DNA of 64,000 bases from Diplonema papillatum (Eukaryota > Euglenozoa > Diplonemea > Diplonemida > Diplonemidae). A model generated the notes under the pieces. It was not told where the DNA came from. It did not search any database and saw only the letters and a program-made list of their open reading frames with translations. How positions within the stretch are numbered: position 1 is the stretch's first letter; the number at the start of each line of letters is the position of its first letter. This document shows, one piece after another, positions 21,357-32,117 of the stretch. A program made the translations under genes and the position numbers. The DNA is taken from positions 124,001 through 188,000 of the forward strand of contig JAPJBO010000406.1 in assembly GCA_030068145.1 (NCBI GenBank). Reading direction: 5' to 3'.

Positions 21357-21851
21357 TTACTTTATGCCGTCGTCCGTCGGGAGAGTCAACGATGATGAGG
21401 ATGAGGTCAAACTGGTCATTTCCGAGTCAAGTTCTGTTCCCGCTCGCTTTCGCTGTGCGGATTTTCCGGGTCGTTTTGGCTGTTTCCGGGTCGGTGGCGG
21501 GGAAGATGGCAGACATTCCATTTCCTGGTCGTGGGTCGTGTTGTTCGCGGCCTGCCGTGATCGCCTCCATCTTCGTGTCTTCCCTGTCGGGGATGCGGGC
21601 TTCGGGGACTCCTGGAGGGGTCGCTTCCGCCCCCTCCTGGGAGGCGCGTCGCTGAGCTCGCCGGCTGGCGTGCGCGGAAGGGTTGATTGAGTGGGGATGA
21701 TTCCTCGTTGACGACGTCTTGGGCCACGGTGATGACGATGGTGAGGGCAGGGAGTTGAGCATTGAGTTCTGTGAAGTGCAAGTGCCATCAAGGCAGGTGA
21801 GCACCTTGCCACGGCATGCCACGCGGTGAAAATGGGATGTATGCTCGACAC
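21340..21851 (-). repeat. Extra copy of the foldback element loop
   Basis: This block is nearly identical to 22425-22890, inside the foldback element. On the minus strand it holds a basic, Pro/Ser-rich frame (RRGRKRPLQESPKPASPTG, then KQPKRPGKSAQRKRAGTEL, ending in an SSSSS run and a stop at 21357). The frame has no known domain. A third, short piece is at 22885-23000. Confidence 0.75.
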
Positions 21852-21897
21852 GGAATTTTATCCACAGATTAGATTATTGTTGCGATAGTGGAGAGTC

Positions 21898-23556
21898 ACT
21901 GGCATGCCGATGAGTACCACACTATGCCTGCCTTTCGCTACGTGACACCGGATGGGTCACTTTTGGCGCGCTTCCGCCGTGGTGCAACCCGCGTATGGAG
22001 AGGGAGCCTGAGAAACGGCTACCACATCTAAGGATGGCAGCAGGTACGCAAACTGCCCAACAGCAACACTGCTGAGGCAGCGAAGAGAAATAGCCTTGAC
22101 ACCTAGTACCTCTCCGAATCCGGATCTGACTACGAACTTGTAATTCCCCGTTACCCGTTTGACGGGAGTCCACTACACTACCGTCAAAAGCTGTTACTCG
22201 TTCTCACGCTTCCGGATCCACAAATCACGAATTGTGTTGTGACGAAACGAGGAAAAAGTTAGAGGAGAAAGGCTAGCCCGTGTTCACCGTGTAATTGTGT
22301 ATTTATCCGAGTCTAGAGGTTTGGTCAGAGAGCTTCAATCTACCAGTGTCCCGCTTTTCTGGGAAAACCATGGTCTTTTTTTGGGAATGGTTTTGGCAAG
22401 CGGACTCTTGAGTGTGGCGCGGTACTGTTCACGGGCCAGTGTTACTATATGCCGTCGTCCGTCGGGAGAGTCAACGATGATGAGGATGAAGTCAAACTGG
22501 TCATTTCCGAGTCAAGTTCTGTTCCCGCTCGCTTTCGCTGCGCGGATTTTCCGGGCCGTTTTGGCTGTTTCCGGGTCGGTGGCGGGGAAGATGGCAGACA
22601 TTCCATTTCCTGGTCGTGGGTCGTGTTGTTCGCGGCCTGCCGTGATCGCCTCCATCTTCGTGTCTTCCCTGTCGGGGATGCGGGCTTCGGGGACTCCTGG
22701 AGGGGTCGCTTCCGCCCCCTCCTGGGAGGCGCGTCTTGAGCTCGCCGGCTGGCGTGCGCGGAAGGGTTGATTGAGTGGGGATGATATTCCCCGTTGACGA
22801 CGTCTTGGGCGACGGTGATGACGATGGTGAGGGCAGGGAGTTGAGCATTGAGTTCTGTGAAGTGCAAGTGCCATCAAGGCAGGCGAGCACTGTTCACGGG
22901 TCAGTGTTACTTTATGCCGTCGTCCGTCGGGAGAGTCAACGATGATGAGGATGAGGTCAAACTGGTCATTTCCGAGTCAAGTTCTGTTCCCGCTCGCTTC
23001 GCGGAACGCCAAGCGCTGACGACCGCGCCACACTCAAGAGCCCGCTTGCCAAAACCATTCCCAAAAAAAGACGTACCGAATTGTCCTGGGTAGGGTTACC
23101 CCATGGTTTTCCCAGAAAAGCGGGACACTGGTAGATTGAAGCTCTCTGACCAAACCTCTAGACTCGGATAAATACACAATTACACGGTGAACACGGGCTA
23201 GCTTTTCTCCTCGTTTCGTGATTTGTGGATCCGGAAGCGTGAGAACGAGTATCAGCTTTTGACGGTAGTGTAGTGGACTCCCGTCAAACGGGTAACGGGG
23301 AATTACAAGTTACAGTTCGTAGACATATCCGGATTCGGAGAGGTACTAAGTCCGTGTCGAGGCTATTTCTCTTCGCTGCCTCAGCAGTGTTGCTGTTGGG
23401 CAGTTTGCTGCCATTCTTAGATGTGGTAGCCGTTTCTCAGGCTCCCTCTCCGGAATCGAAGCCTACGCGGGTTGCACCACGGCGGAAGCGCGCCAAAAGT
23501 GACCCTCCGGTGTCAGGCAGGCATAGGTGGTACTCATCGGCATGCCGATGACTCCA
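21898..23556. mobile_element. Foldback element with ~500-bp inverted arms
   Basis: The left arm (21898 to about 22421) and right arm (about 23020-23556) are inverted copies over nearly their whole length. They end at GGCATGCCGATGAGTACCAC and its complement GTGGTACTCATCGGCATGCC. Arms differ by small indels; the right arm has about 25 extra bases near 23075-23100. The 600-bp loop carries the basic Pro-rich minus-strand frame. It lies wholly within intron 1 of the acyl-CoA dehydrogenase. No transposase domain is seen, so it would be non-autonomous. Confidence 0.85.
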
Positions 23557-23703
23557 AGGCCGCGGAAGTCGGCTGAGCCGGAAGCTACCGGAGAAGGTGT
23601 GTACGCGCTTAGGTATTACAAACTGGGTCGATTGCGGGATAATAAAACCTCGGGGGTAAAAGACTGCGTGTTTTTTCCCCGTTCAAGCAACATTTTTACA
23701 CAC

Positions 23704-24528
23704 CCTGGCAGACCGCAACGCCTCGACTGCGAGCACGAACCGCTCGTGGTTGAAGTTGACCATCAGGTACTTGAACCCGTGGTTCTCCTCGCCGATCAAG
23801 CAGTCGGCGGGGACGCGGACGTTGGTGAACGTCACGAACGTGGTGCTGTGCGCGCTGTCGAACTGCGTCGGCATCTTCCGCACCGCGACGCCGCCGAGGC
23901 GCCGGTCTATGCACAGCAGCGAGATCCCGCCCATCCCCGGGCCCCCCGTCCGCACCGCGGTCGTGAAGTAGTCCGCCAGGCACCCGCCGGTGATCCACTT
24001 CTTGAACCCCGACACCACGTAGAACCCGCCGTCCTTCACCGCCTTGCACTGTATGTTCGCCACGTCCGACCCGGCTCCGGGTTCTGAGATAGCAAGGGAC
24101 ACATTTTTTTCGCCGGAGCAGACCCCTTGGTACACGTCACGGATCAACTTGGCCGAGCCGTGGCTGAGGATAGGCGGGAGGGCCATCGAATTGATACCAA
24201 GCTGCTCGAGAATGTTGCCGCCGCCGACGCGGGCGATCTCGTCGAGGGTGATGAGCTCGTAGAAGCTGTCGTTGTCGTCGGCGCCGCCGAGCGACGGCGG
24301 GACGCGGATCAGCCGCGCCTCGCGCGCCTTCTTGTGCAGCTCCTTGTGCGGGTACGAGCCGGCTTTGATCCAGGCTTCGGCGTAGGGCACGATTTCTTCG
24401 TCGCAGAACTGCCGCACGCGCGCCCGGTGGCGGCGGTGGCCTTCGTTGTAGTAAGGGCTCGGTGCGCCTTGGTACCACGCCGGCTCGCAGAACGGCAGCG
24501 GGTCTCCGAACTTCTCCGGCTTCGGCAT
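23704..24528 (-). CDS. Acyl-CoA dehydrogenase, exon 1 (N-terminal and middle domains)
   Basis: Exon 1 gives 275 residues starting MPKPEKFGDPLPFCEPAWYQ and ends SAR at a GTGTGT donor (23703). The N-terminal helical domain holds YNEGHRRHRARVRQFCDEEI; the middle beta domain carries the flavin and substrate signature ISEPGAGSDV at about residue 149 and KKWITGG at about 177, then VRVPADCLIGEENHGFKYLM. This is a flavoprotein that oxidises acyl-CoA to enoyl-CoA in fatty-acid or branched-chain breakdown. No mitochondrial presequence or C-terminal peroxisomal signal can be judged because the final exon is missing. The Met chosen is the first in frame and follows a pyrimidine-rich plus-strand run at 24532. 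GC is much higher than in the repeat-filled intron. Confidence 0.88.
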
Positions 24529-24679
24529 TGTTTCCTTTCTTTTTGTTTTTCCGCTTCTTTCTGTTCTATGGTGGGTCTCTTTTTTCCCTCCTACCGCAAC
24601 ACTAGGGCCGCGGTTACAGGGGAGAAACGCGAAAACGGGGGTTTGCCTAGAGACTTTCTTCGTGATATTCTGCAGATTT

Positions 24680-24905
24680 TCGAGACTAGAGGTATGCTAA
24701 TAGCTCTATCGATCCAACCCCACTTTTTAGGGGGTCCGCGGGCGAAGCCCGGGGGCACTTTTTATAGTTAATTTTGGGTCAGAATTTTTGTCAGCAGCCA
24801 TAGCTTTTTTTGCCCCTGGAAATTGACACCGTGATGGCAGAGTGAACGGCGCCAGGATTTAGGGCTGGAGTTCCCGGGTTCGAACCCCGCCGAGGACCTT
24901 TTTTT
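24680..24905 (+). mobile_element. tRNA-derived SINE, copy 2
   Basis: From GAGACTAGAGGTATGCTAAT through the hairpin GCGGGCGAAGCCCGGGGGC to the tRNA-like part TGGCAGAGTGAACGG and box B GGGTTCGAACCCC, then a T-run. It matches 7410-7620 in inverse orientation, with the middle spacer diverged. Confidence 0.75.
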
Positions 24906-25560
24906 GGTTCTCCTTGGTCTTCGGTCAATTCCCTTGCTCCGGGGTTTTCTTGACCCGTGATTTGGCACCGGGTAGGTTGCATACTTCAGGCCCGGACGGA
25001 ACTTAGCCTTACCAGAACTTAGCTTCGAAGAGTGGAGTTACACACTACGCACTCTAACTAATGGTCGTAACATGTGTGGCCCTCTAATGTAGTGTATTGG
25101 TCATCTTCACTCAGTGTTCCTCAAATACTAATAATCAATTTTTCGGCTCGCGTAGCGAGCAGGAAAAAACGGTATGGTACACCAAATTTCCAGGCCCGAA
25201 GAAACGGTATTGCCCATCATGCACAGACATCCAAGCTAGCTTGCTCACCTCCTCCACCACCCTGTCGCAAGGGCAGCGCGAGCAGAAGTTGCCTCACACC
25301 CGCCGACCCATTCGATACATTGTATTCGCCGAATTCTTCGAAAGACCTGCAGCCCAGGAGATAGGCTCAATGCAGCGCGACGCGACGTATCTTCACGACA
25401 AGGCTGGGCCTTGAGAGGGCCTCGGATTGCACAGTGGCCACTCTGCCGGGGCTTGGTGGTGGTGTAGTCCCATTTTTTATTTATTTTTTTCTCGACGGCC
25501 TTTCCAAATTTGGACTGACGGTCCAAATGTGGATATAGAAGCTAATCCCCTGGTTTTCGC
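24906..25560. other. No gene recognised
   Basis: Open frames at 25097-25414 (plus) and 25245-25526 (minus) overlap and show no known motif. GCTCGCGTAGCGAGC at 25144 is a small hairpin. Confidence 0.4.
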
Positions 25561-25564
25561 ATCG

Positions 25565-25750
25565 GCGGTACTGCAGAGCCACCCAAACTAAAGCATCAAG
25601 GCGTGGCGCTCGCGCTGAACACAAGCTCGTCGAGATGGTCAGCCACAGGGCAGAGCGGGCGGGGTTGTGGCACTGTGCTGCCTCCGACTCAAGCTTTGTA
25701 CGCTGTGGTTGACCGTCACGTTCCTGGACCAGGAGCGGCCTTTTTTTCTT
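25565..25750 (+). repeat. Dispersed repeat B, copy 2
   Basis: Same order of words as 4028-4260 (GGTACTGCAGAGCCAC, CAAACTAAAGCATCAAGGCG, GCCTCCGACT...AAGCTTTG, GGAGCGGCCTTTTT) but about 45 bp shorter. Confidence 0.8.
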
Positions 25751-26399
25751 GTTCTTCTTGTTTTCGCATTCTGCGGCCCTTCTTCGCGCCTAAACGAGCA
25801 TCCGACCACTTTTCCTGGATATTCGGAGCGTTTTGGGGCCACCTGGTCTCGCAAGAACGTGCGTGGGATGGTTTTGTGCATAACACCGCGATGTGTCCTG
25901 TATCTGCACGTGCACCGTGTCTCGGTCCTTGCCTCCTCGTACTGCGTGAACAGACCCGCTCTGGCTGCTGCAGCTTTTCACCGTCGCGCGCGTGCAAAAT
26001 TCGAACGTAGAAAAATCAGGCAGTAATTTTGGGAAGTTTGTCGCGTCAAGGCTTGCGCGCACGATCAGAATCAGAGTCAGAATGCCGTTCGAGATCGCCG
26101 CAAATACCGCGGCAGGCTGTGCAGGCCGGCCTGCAGACGGTACAGGCCCTCCCCCCCCCCCCCCCCCCCCAAGGAAGGATGATTTGTTGCATGAAATGGG
26201 GCTGGAAAAGGTTCCCCATTCAAGGGCAAAACGGGGCGATTCGCAACCTGGGAAGGAGCCGGTCACTGACGGATAAAGGCGGCGGACTTGTCTTCGAGAT
26301 AGCGCCAAACCATCCAACTCCGCCAGCCCCCGTCCTCCTTTCGGTTGCCGTTCGCCTCGTTTGCCGGCGGGCGTGGCGCGAGTGAAGACCGCCCCGTTT
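25751..26399. other. No gene; poly-C tract
   Basis: A run of about 22 C lies at 26149-26170. Neighbouring frames lack motifs. Confidence 0.5.
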
Positions 26400-26995
26400 C
26401 CAGTCCCTGACAGTGTATGCGCAACTCGTTCGAGGACGCAAGGTGCCCAAAACAACGCACCCCACGAGGCGTGCGGAGCGAGAAATCCAGTAGCTGAGGA
26501 CAGGGCACCACGAGCTCCTTTCACAACCGGTACCGCAAGGACTGGGAAGACCTCGCAGCCGAAGAAAGGCAGAGAGACCGTCCGTGCGAGATTTGCGACG
26601 CGACGCCCGTCTGCCCGATCACGCACCTGTTCCTCGAGTGCAAAGTCGGGTACGCCATGAGGGCGCCGATGTGGAGGCAGGTGTTCGAAGCCGACCCGAA
26701 GGTCCCGAGGGAGCTACAGGCGCCAGGGTCGAGGCACAAGATACTGTATGCGCAACTCGTTCGAGGACGCAAGGTGCCCAAAACAGCGCACCCCACAAGG
26801 CGTGCAGAGCGAGAAATCAGCCAGCTGAGGACAGGGCACCACGAGCTCCTTTCACAACCGGTACCGCAAGGACTGGGAAGACCTCGCAGCCGAAGAAAGG
26901 CAGAGAGTCCGTCCGTGCGAGCTTTGCGACCGCGACGCCCGTCTGCACGATCACGCACCTGTTCAACTCGAAATGCAGGTACCCCAAGGGGTAGG
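26400..26995 (+). pseudogene. LINE (non-LTR retrotransposon) 3' ORF fragment, duplicated
   Basis: Two copies of a segment of about 330 bp (26410-26740 and 26740-26990) read through frameshifts as REISQLRTGHHELLS, NRYRKDWEDLAAEERQR, then PCEICDATPVC...THLFLEC. This is the post-reverse-transcriptase region of jockey/CR1-type LINEs, which ends in a CxxC-x(9)-H-x(4)-C zinc motif. The second copy has lost the H and last C. Frameshifts and a stop in the first copy show it is dead. It is followed within about 10 bp by a 28S rRNA piece. Confidence 0.7.
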
Positions 26996-27003
26996 CTTGC
27001 ATT

Positions 27004-27153
27004 GTCCCTGGTATCTACGGTTGTTCGATCGGACAGTGCCGTGATGCTACCACTGGATGGATTGCGGCTGAACGCCTCTAAGCCAGAACCCAGGTCTAGA
27101 GGAATGCGTGAGTTACCCAGGGCACACCGGATTTATCGGGCCACGATCCATCA
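27004..27153 (+). pseudogene. 28S rRNA 3'-end fragment, copy B
   Basis: From TCCCTGGTATCTACGG through GGCTGAACGCCTCTAAGCCA to TTATCGGGCCACGA this is the last ~150 nt of a nuclear large-subunit rRNA. It ends at the same base as copies A and C but starts later than either. It has substitutions relative to A (GATTGCGG for GATTATGG, an extra G in CCCAGGTCT). Confidence 0.85.
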
Positions 27154-27258
27154 CTCGTAGTGCGCACAACCCGCGGCATAATACCGCCCCCTCCGAGGCG
27201 CCGCCCGGTGCTATATTCGACGACGAAGAGGCTAGAGAGGAGGGGGGGGGGTCGTAGT

Positions 27259-27530
27259 TTAACCACATACGGACGGAGGGTGGGTGTTAATTTTGGGAAA
27301 ACGGACTTTTCAAGGCAAACCTTCGGTAATCAAGAGGGGGTTTCGTAGGTCAAAAATGGGAACCGAGGGGTGCATTTGAAAGATTTCGTGGCAGATCTTT
27401 CAAATGCGCACCTCGACGCTGAATGACTACACATGGAAGTGCCAGGACGGGCACCCGTGGCGTCTTGCAGATACCCGCGAGTTAATGAATTAACTACGCC
27501 ATGCGGCGTAGTTCGTCCGTATGTGGTTAA
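27259..27530. mobile_element. piggyBac-type MITE, second copy
   Basis: TTAACCACATACGGACGGA at the left and CGTCCGTATGTGGTTAA at the right. It is the inverse-oriented relative of 3182-3455 and shares GTTAATTTTGGGAAAA and the inner GCATTTGAAAG / CTTTCAAATGC pair. No ORF. Confidence 0.8.
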
Positions 27531-27604
27531 TGTTCAGGCAGAATACTGGCCTTTCGAGGGCGGGTTTGTTAAAGAAGCAGGAAAAATGCATGGAATACTT
27601 CAGG

Positions 27605-27845
27605 TCGCTTTTGACAAAAAATACTCGAGGGACTGCCTTGTGCTCATTTCGAAGGAGGCTAGAGGGGGAGAAAACAATACAACTACAAAGTGGGTCATTT
27701 TTGTTGAAGGCTCACGCCCGCCACTAAACCCAGATTTACCTGTGTTTCGTGTGGGCTACAGCACATTTACCTCCTTTGATCTATCGCAACTGGCAGTCTC
27801 CTCAAGCATTTCCTACAAAGCAGGTGCTTATACAAAAAAGAAAAA
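27605..27845 (+). repeat. Dispersed repeat C, longest copy
   Basis: It runs from AAAATACTCGAGGGACTGCC through CTACAAAGTGGGTCATTTTT and GTGTTTCGTGTGGGCTACAG to CCTACAAAGCAGGTGCTTAT followed by an A-rich end. About 240 bp, no credible protein. At least seven other copies or parts lie in the window on both strands. Confidence 0.9.
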
Positions 27846-28039
27846 CAGATTTCATGCATAGCTTTTTCCCACGAATGGGGGGTCTGTCGGTCCTGCTGTA
27901 GGTCACCTTTTTCCGGCATCCGCAATCGTGCGCAGCACAAACTTAAGGATCTGCATAATTTCGCAAGGTAAAGCGGGTAACCTTATTGAGCCGGTCCGTC
28001 CCTATCTCTTGAAACTGCAATCGAAGTGCCTGCGCTGTT

Positions 28040-28165
28040 TATCACAGTGAATCACGGTCCACCACGGTCTATCAGGTCCATCCCTAGTCCCTAGAGCTGC
28101 ATCGACTTGCCCGGTGCTGTTTTCTTCGGTCTATCACGGTCTATCAAGAGGGGATGGACCGGCTC
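28040..28165 (+). repeat. Repeat H: CACGGTCTATCA cluster
   Basis: Words such as CACGGTCTATCA recur four times. Similar clusters follow multicopy ORF fragments at 49390-49445, 56220-56240 and, inverted, 63110-63185. Confidence 0.65.
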
Positions 28166-29515
28166 ACTCATGTGGAAAATAATACGTACAGGGACAAGCC
28201 TTGTAAAAAGGAAGAACTTCCGCGGGAAAACGAAAGCCAGTCAATAATTGTTGTTGTGGAACTTCCCCCTTCTCCTCTTTGTTTTTACTTTAATTCGCAA
28301 CTGACGGCCACCTCGGGCGTGTATTCAAAAAGAAAATGCTAGAAAAATGAAGGTACGGGATAGAGAGCGGCGAACGAGGGAGGAAGGGTACATTGGTTGG
28401 TCAGAGCTAGAGAGAACGAGGCTACGCAGAAGTTTGAAATGGAAACTTTGCAAACTCGGTTTTTTGTTTTACGCATCTTCTTCAGGCAGGGGGGTTATAC
28501 GGCCTTAGTAAGAGCTTCTCTTGTTGGGTGTTCAAAAAGTTGACGTTGTTCAATCTTTCTTCTTGTCGTACAAAATGTTCACCGCCCTGTTCATGGCCTT
28601 CTTGCATGTTGTGCCCGCAATGAAGTGTCAGCTTCTGAACTGTTACGAACAAGAAGAATCCAACTGGTTACTTAAACCACAGCATTTTCGCTTCATCGCA
28701 GCGGTGGCGAGTAGAATGTGAATTCTGCCCCAGTGCCCTGAATGTCGACGCTAAAAGATCAGGTCAAGGGCAGTTTGTTTGCCAGTGCTTGAAAATTCAC
28801 GACCTCCGTGCCACCAGCAGGAGCCTCCTGGAAAGTCTCCGAATGGGGAGGTTGGAGAGGGATAAAAAAATGGAGGGCGTGGATTCGCTTCGGGTGAGGT
28901 GTCACTCCGTTGCGGAACCTTTTGGGGGGTACCCGCTTCTCGGGTGAAAAGAGAGGGCTATATAGTTGAAGATAGAATAGTGGTGTCACCTGAGGGGGGT
29001 AATGTCAGGGCAGCCTACGTGATAAAGCCGTTATGCAGCAGCTGCTGGCTTATCCCGTGACACCTTTTGTGAGCACTTAGTTCTTACCAATTAACTAAGT
29101 GTGGAAAGAGTAGTATTGGGACTCTTGCGTTGTCCTAAGTTCCTTCGTAGCTCCCCTGGACAGCTAAACTGGGTATGTTACCGTTTCAAGTTTGGGTTTT
29201 CGGGGCATTGTCTGACGGAGAATCACGTGGAACCCGCGTGAAAGCGGGGATTGTATCCGCATTTCTCTTTCTTGATTTCATTCGCACGCTCTTCTGGTGT
29301 TCGTTTTGTAGCCTTTGGGTGGATGTCTCACGCAGGTAGATTCCATGTGTTCGATGTACACTACGTAACTTGGAAGGCCTGCTAGATCGACTGAAGAGCA
29401 CGAACGTTTCGTTGCAATCGGAAAAAAGAGCGACAGGTGCTCCGTTTTGCGGTTGATCAACTTCTCACTTGTCGGGACTCTGTTTCTTCTGCAGGCTAGG
29501 AACTCTGATCGACCA
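28166..29515. other. No gene recognised
   Basis: This is the longest stretch without a feature. CGGGTGAGGTGTCACTCCGTTG at 28889 resembles 50196-50215. Open frames are short and have no motif. Confidence 0.5.
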
Positions 29516-29830
29516 GTCCCTGTGTACATCCTCATGCCGCCAATCACTCGGGAAGCGGAACTTGATTTCGTGAAGGCAAACGGGATCTAGTCCGCCACAA
29601 GATCCTGGGTTTGGCTTTGGACGCAGGTTGCGTGCGCTGTTGCATTGTCGTTGAGGCTAGCGGACACTGTTACGTTGAAGGCCGCGTGGTTGTCGAGATA
29701 GACGTGATGCGCTGCATCCGGAACGAGGTGGACCGTGGTCCTGTGTGCCGTGTAGGGCATTCTAATGAAGTGAGGGCAACACAATCCCTGCGTACATCCT
29801 CATGCCGTCGATCACTCGGGAAGCGGAAAT
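29516..29830 (-). pseudogene. Partial copy of the hydrolase 3' end
   Basis: The minus strand at 29587-29735 reads VHLVPDAAHHVYLDNHAAFN and ends TQDLVAD, a diverged copy of the last 50 codons of the hydrolase that starts upstream at 31735. The flanking TACATCCTCATGCCGxC-AATCACTCGGGAAGCGGA occurs on both sides (29524 and 29790), so the copy sits inside its own short direct repeat. It has no catalytic domain. Confidence 0.85.
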
Positions 29831-29998
29831 TCCTCTTGTTCGTAACAGACCTGACCCGCACTGACAATCCCGCATAGCCAATCCTTTTCCCGAAGTTACG
29901 GATCCAGTTTGCCGACTTCCCTTGCCTACATTGTTCTGTCGGCCAAAGGCTTTTAGCCTAGACCGATTGCGGTTTGATTTCGCGAAGGCAAACGGGAT

Positions 29999-31735
29999 CT
30001 ACTCTGCCACAAGATCCTGGGTTTTGCTTTGGACGCAGGTTGCGTGCGCTGTTGCATTGTCGTTGATGATGGCGGACACGGTTGCGTTGAAGACCGCGTG
30101 GTTGTCGAGATAGACGTGATGCGCTGCGTCGGGAACGAGGTGGAACGTGGTCCTGTGCGGCAGTTCGGCTGCAAGCGACTTCCCGGATGAAATGCTCATC
30201 CACGTCCGAGCGCCGTATACAAAGTGAACTGGGATGTCTCGGGGAAGCTCGGCCAACCGGTTGCACAAGGGATCGCGGGCAAACGCGAACGGGATTTGCA
30301 GGGACATGAACTGCACTTCGCCGGTGGGCGGGCTTTGCGTGTTGCAGTGGTATATGTAGCTCGACGCTTCGTCCTCCTGGTAGAAGGCGCCCCACTTCTG
30401 GACCAGGTCGCTCCGGGCGCGGGAGAGCAGGAACGGCGCCAGGGGGCCGGCGGCCCTCAGGATGAACAGCGGGCCCGATTTGTCGGCGATGGACGCCAAG
30501 AACCTGACCCACCACGGGTACGTTTTGATCCTCCCCGCGTCTTCGACCGTCCGCTCCGGGACGCCCCAGGGGTCGCAGAGGACCAGCCGCTGCACGGTGG
30601 AGGGGTGCTGCATGGCCACGCAGGCGGCCAAGTAGCCGCCTAGGGAGTGGCCGAGGAGGTCCATTTTGGAGATCCCAACGCGGGTTCTCCAGGAGTCGAT
30701 CCGCGTGACGAAGTAGGCTTCGCCGGCGGCGGACGTTTTCGACGGCGCTGCCTTCGCGCGCGTGCTGCGGCCGAAGCCCGGGACGTCGATGAAGTACGCG
30801 AGCTGCGAGGGGTGCGCCTCGACGATTTCCCGGATATTCAGCGCCCAGAGCGCGACGCCGCCGAACATCCCGTGGATGAACACCAAGGGCGCGTGCCCTG
30901 CGGCGGATCCGAACGCTTCGTGTTCGTCGCCTGCGTTCGCACCATTGGACGCTGGTTCGTCGCGATTTCGGTCATCGCTGCCGCCTGTGTCACCGTTTGC
31001 GCTGTGCAACGGGCATTCCGGCGCGGCGTTCGATCCACGTGCGTGGGAGCCTTCGTTTGCGTTGTAGCAGTGCGGACACGTCGCGCACGGAACCGCGTCG
31101 CAGCAGCACACCGGAGACCTGCAGGGGACGAGGCTCTCCTGCGATGAACGCGCCGAGACACCGCCCGACGACGCCTCCGCGTGGTTGTCGCTTTGCCGGT
31201 CGCTCGAAGCGGACGAGAGGCTGCCGGCGCGCGCGTACGGGTCCGAAGGCGGCGAAGGGGCCGGCCAGCTGCTTCTAGCCGCCGACTCGGGATCGAGGCG
31301 TCTTTTTTCGCCGTCATCGAGTGCCTTCGCGGTCGACGCGGATATCACCGGCTTCGATGCGCCGCCGGCCTTCTTGTGGTGGGCGGGTGCGCCGGCGACG
31401 ATGCGGGCGCGCAGGGTGTGGATGACCTCGCCCCCGCCGATGTCGACGTCTGCGATGTCGAGGACCAGCCGGCTGGTCTCGCACTCATCGCTGCTCCTGT
31501 GCAACCCTTGCTTTCGCCGCGCCCGCATCGTCGTGTACCCGGGGCCCTCGGCCGCGTAGTCCAGCATCTCCGTCTGCGACACCAGCGCCTTGTCCCTCCC
31601 GCTCCAGCCGAACTGCCACTTCCCGGCCCGCCGCCGGAGCTCCTCGTCGTACGGCTCCCATTTTACACGCGCACTCGCAGGCGCCTTCGCCGGTGGTTTC
31701 TTCTCTGTCGACGAGCAGAACGAAAAGAGAGGCAT
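29999..31735 (-). CDS. Alpha/beta hydrolase of the ABHD4/ABHD5 type
   Basis: The product is 578 residues. Residues 1-280 form a variable, Ser/Ala- and Cys-rich N-terminal region. The hydrolase fold follows: PLVFIHGMFGG (oxyanion region, about residue 284), DVPGFGRS, the nucleophile elbow GHSLGGYLAA with Ser at about 364, VLCDPWGVPER, FVYGARTWM and PDAAHHVYLDN with the catalytic His. The DPWG and GARTW motifs mark the ABHD4/ABHD5 (CGI-58) group of lysophospholipid and triglyceride metabolism. Unlike vertebrate ABHD5, which lacks the serine, this one keeps it, so it should be catalytically active. I chose MPLFSFCSS (31735) over the upstream Met (31798) because the same bases are duplicated at 31862-31912 and the upstream codons are repetitive. 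Partial copies of both gene ends flank it. Confidence 0.87.
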   Translation of the reverse strand: MPLFSFCSSTEKKPPAKAPASARVKWEPYDEELRRRAGKWQFGWSGRDKALVSQTEMLDYAAEGPGYTTMRARRKQGLHRSSDECETSRLVLDIADVDIGGGEVIHTLRARIVAGAPAHHKKAGGASKPVISASTAKALDDGEKRRLDPESAARSSWPAPSPPSDPYARAGSLSSASSDRQSDNHAEASSGGVSARSSQESLVPCRSPVCCCDAVPCATCPHCYNANEGSHARGSNAAPECPLHSANGDTGGSDDRNRDEPASNGANAGDEHEAFGSAAGHAPLVFIHGMFGGVALWALNIREIVEAHPSQLAYFIDVPGFGRSTRAKAAPSKTSAAGEAYFVTRIDSWRTRVGISKMDLLGHSLGGYLAACVAMQHPSTVQRLVLCDPWGVPERTVEDAGRIKTYPWWVRFLASIADKSGPLFILRAAGPLAPFLLSRARSDLVQKWGAFYQEDEASSYIYHCNTQSPPTGEVQFMSLQIPFAFARDPLCNRLAELPRDIPVHFVYGARTWMSISSGKSLAAELPHRTTFHLVPDAAHHVYLDNHAVFNATVSAIINDNATAHATCVQSKTQDLVAE

Positions 31736-31859
31736 TTTTGTGTGTGCTCGCGGGCGTGTGTGTGTGTGTTTTCTGTTACCGTCGATTCCTACGGACAATC
31801 AGTTTGGTGTCGTGCGACCTTCGTTCGTTGTAAGATGGGACCTTGAACCCCCCAGATTG

Positions 31860-31912
31860 TGCCTTCTCTGTCGACGAGCAGAACGAAAAGAGAGGCATTT
31901 TTGTGTGTGCTC
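31860..31912 (-). pseudogene. Duplicated 5' end of the hydrolase gene
   Basis: Fifty bases around the start codon (TTCTCTGTCGACGAGCAGAA and on to TTTTTGTGTGTGCTC) repeat 31699-31751 exactly, in the same orientation. The copy is cut off before codon 12. Confidence 0.85.
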
Positions 31913-31956
31913 TCTACGAACAGCCGCCTGGCAAACCAGAATCAAGCCGCTGTCCT

Positions 31957-31993
31957 GTCTAGCTAGTGGCAGCCAAGCGTTCATAGCGACGTT

Positions 31994-32025
<32 letters not shown>

Positions 32026-32073
32026 ACCTAGACAAGCAGAATTGTCTAAGGGTTGGATTGTTCACCCACTAAC

Positions 32074-32117
<44 letters not shown>

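Noticed and set aside
24826..24900. Functional tRNA gene
   Set aside because: Box B is good, but the acceptor-stem ends do not pair, and the same module recurs within a longer dispersed repeat at 7410-7490, so it is a SINE head.
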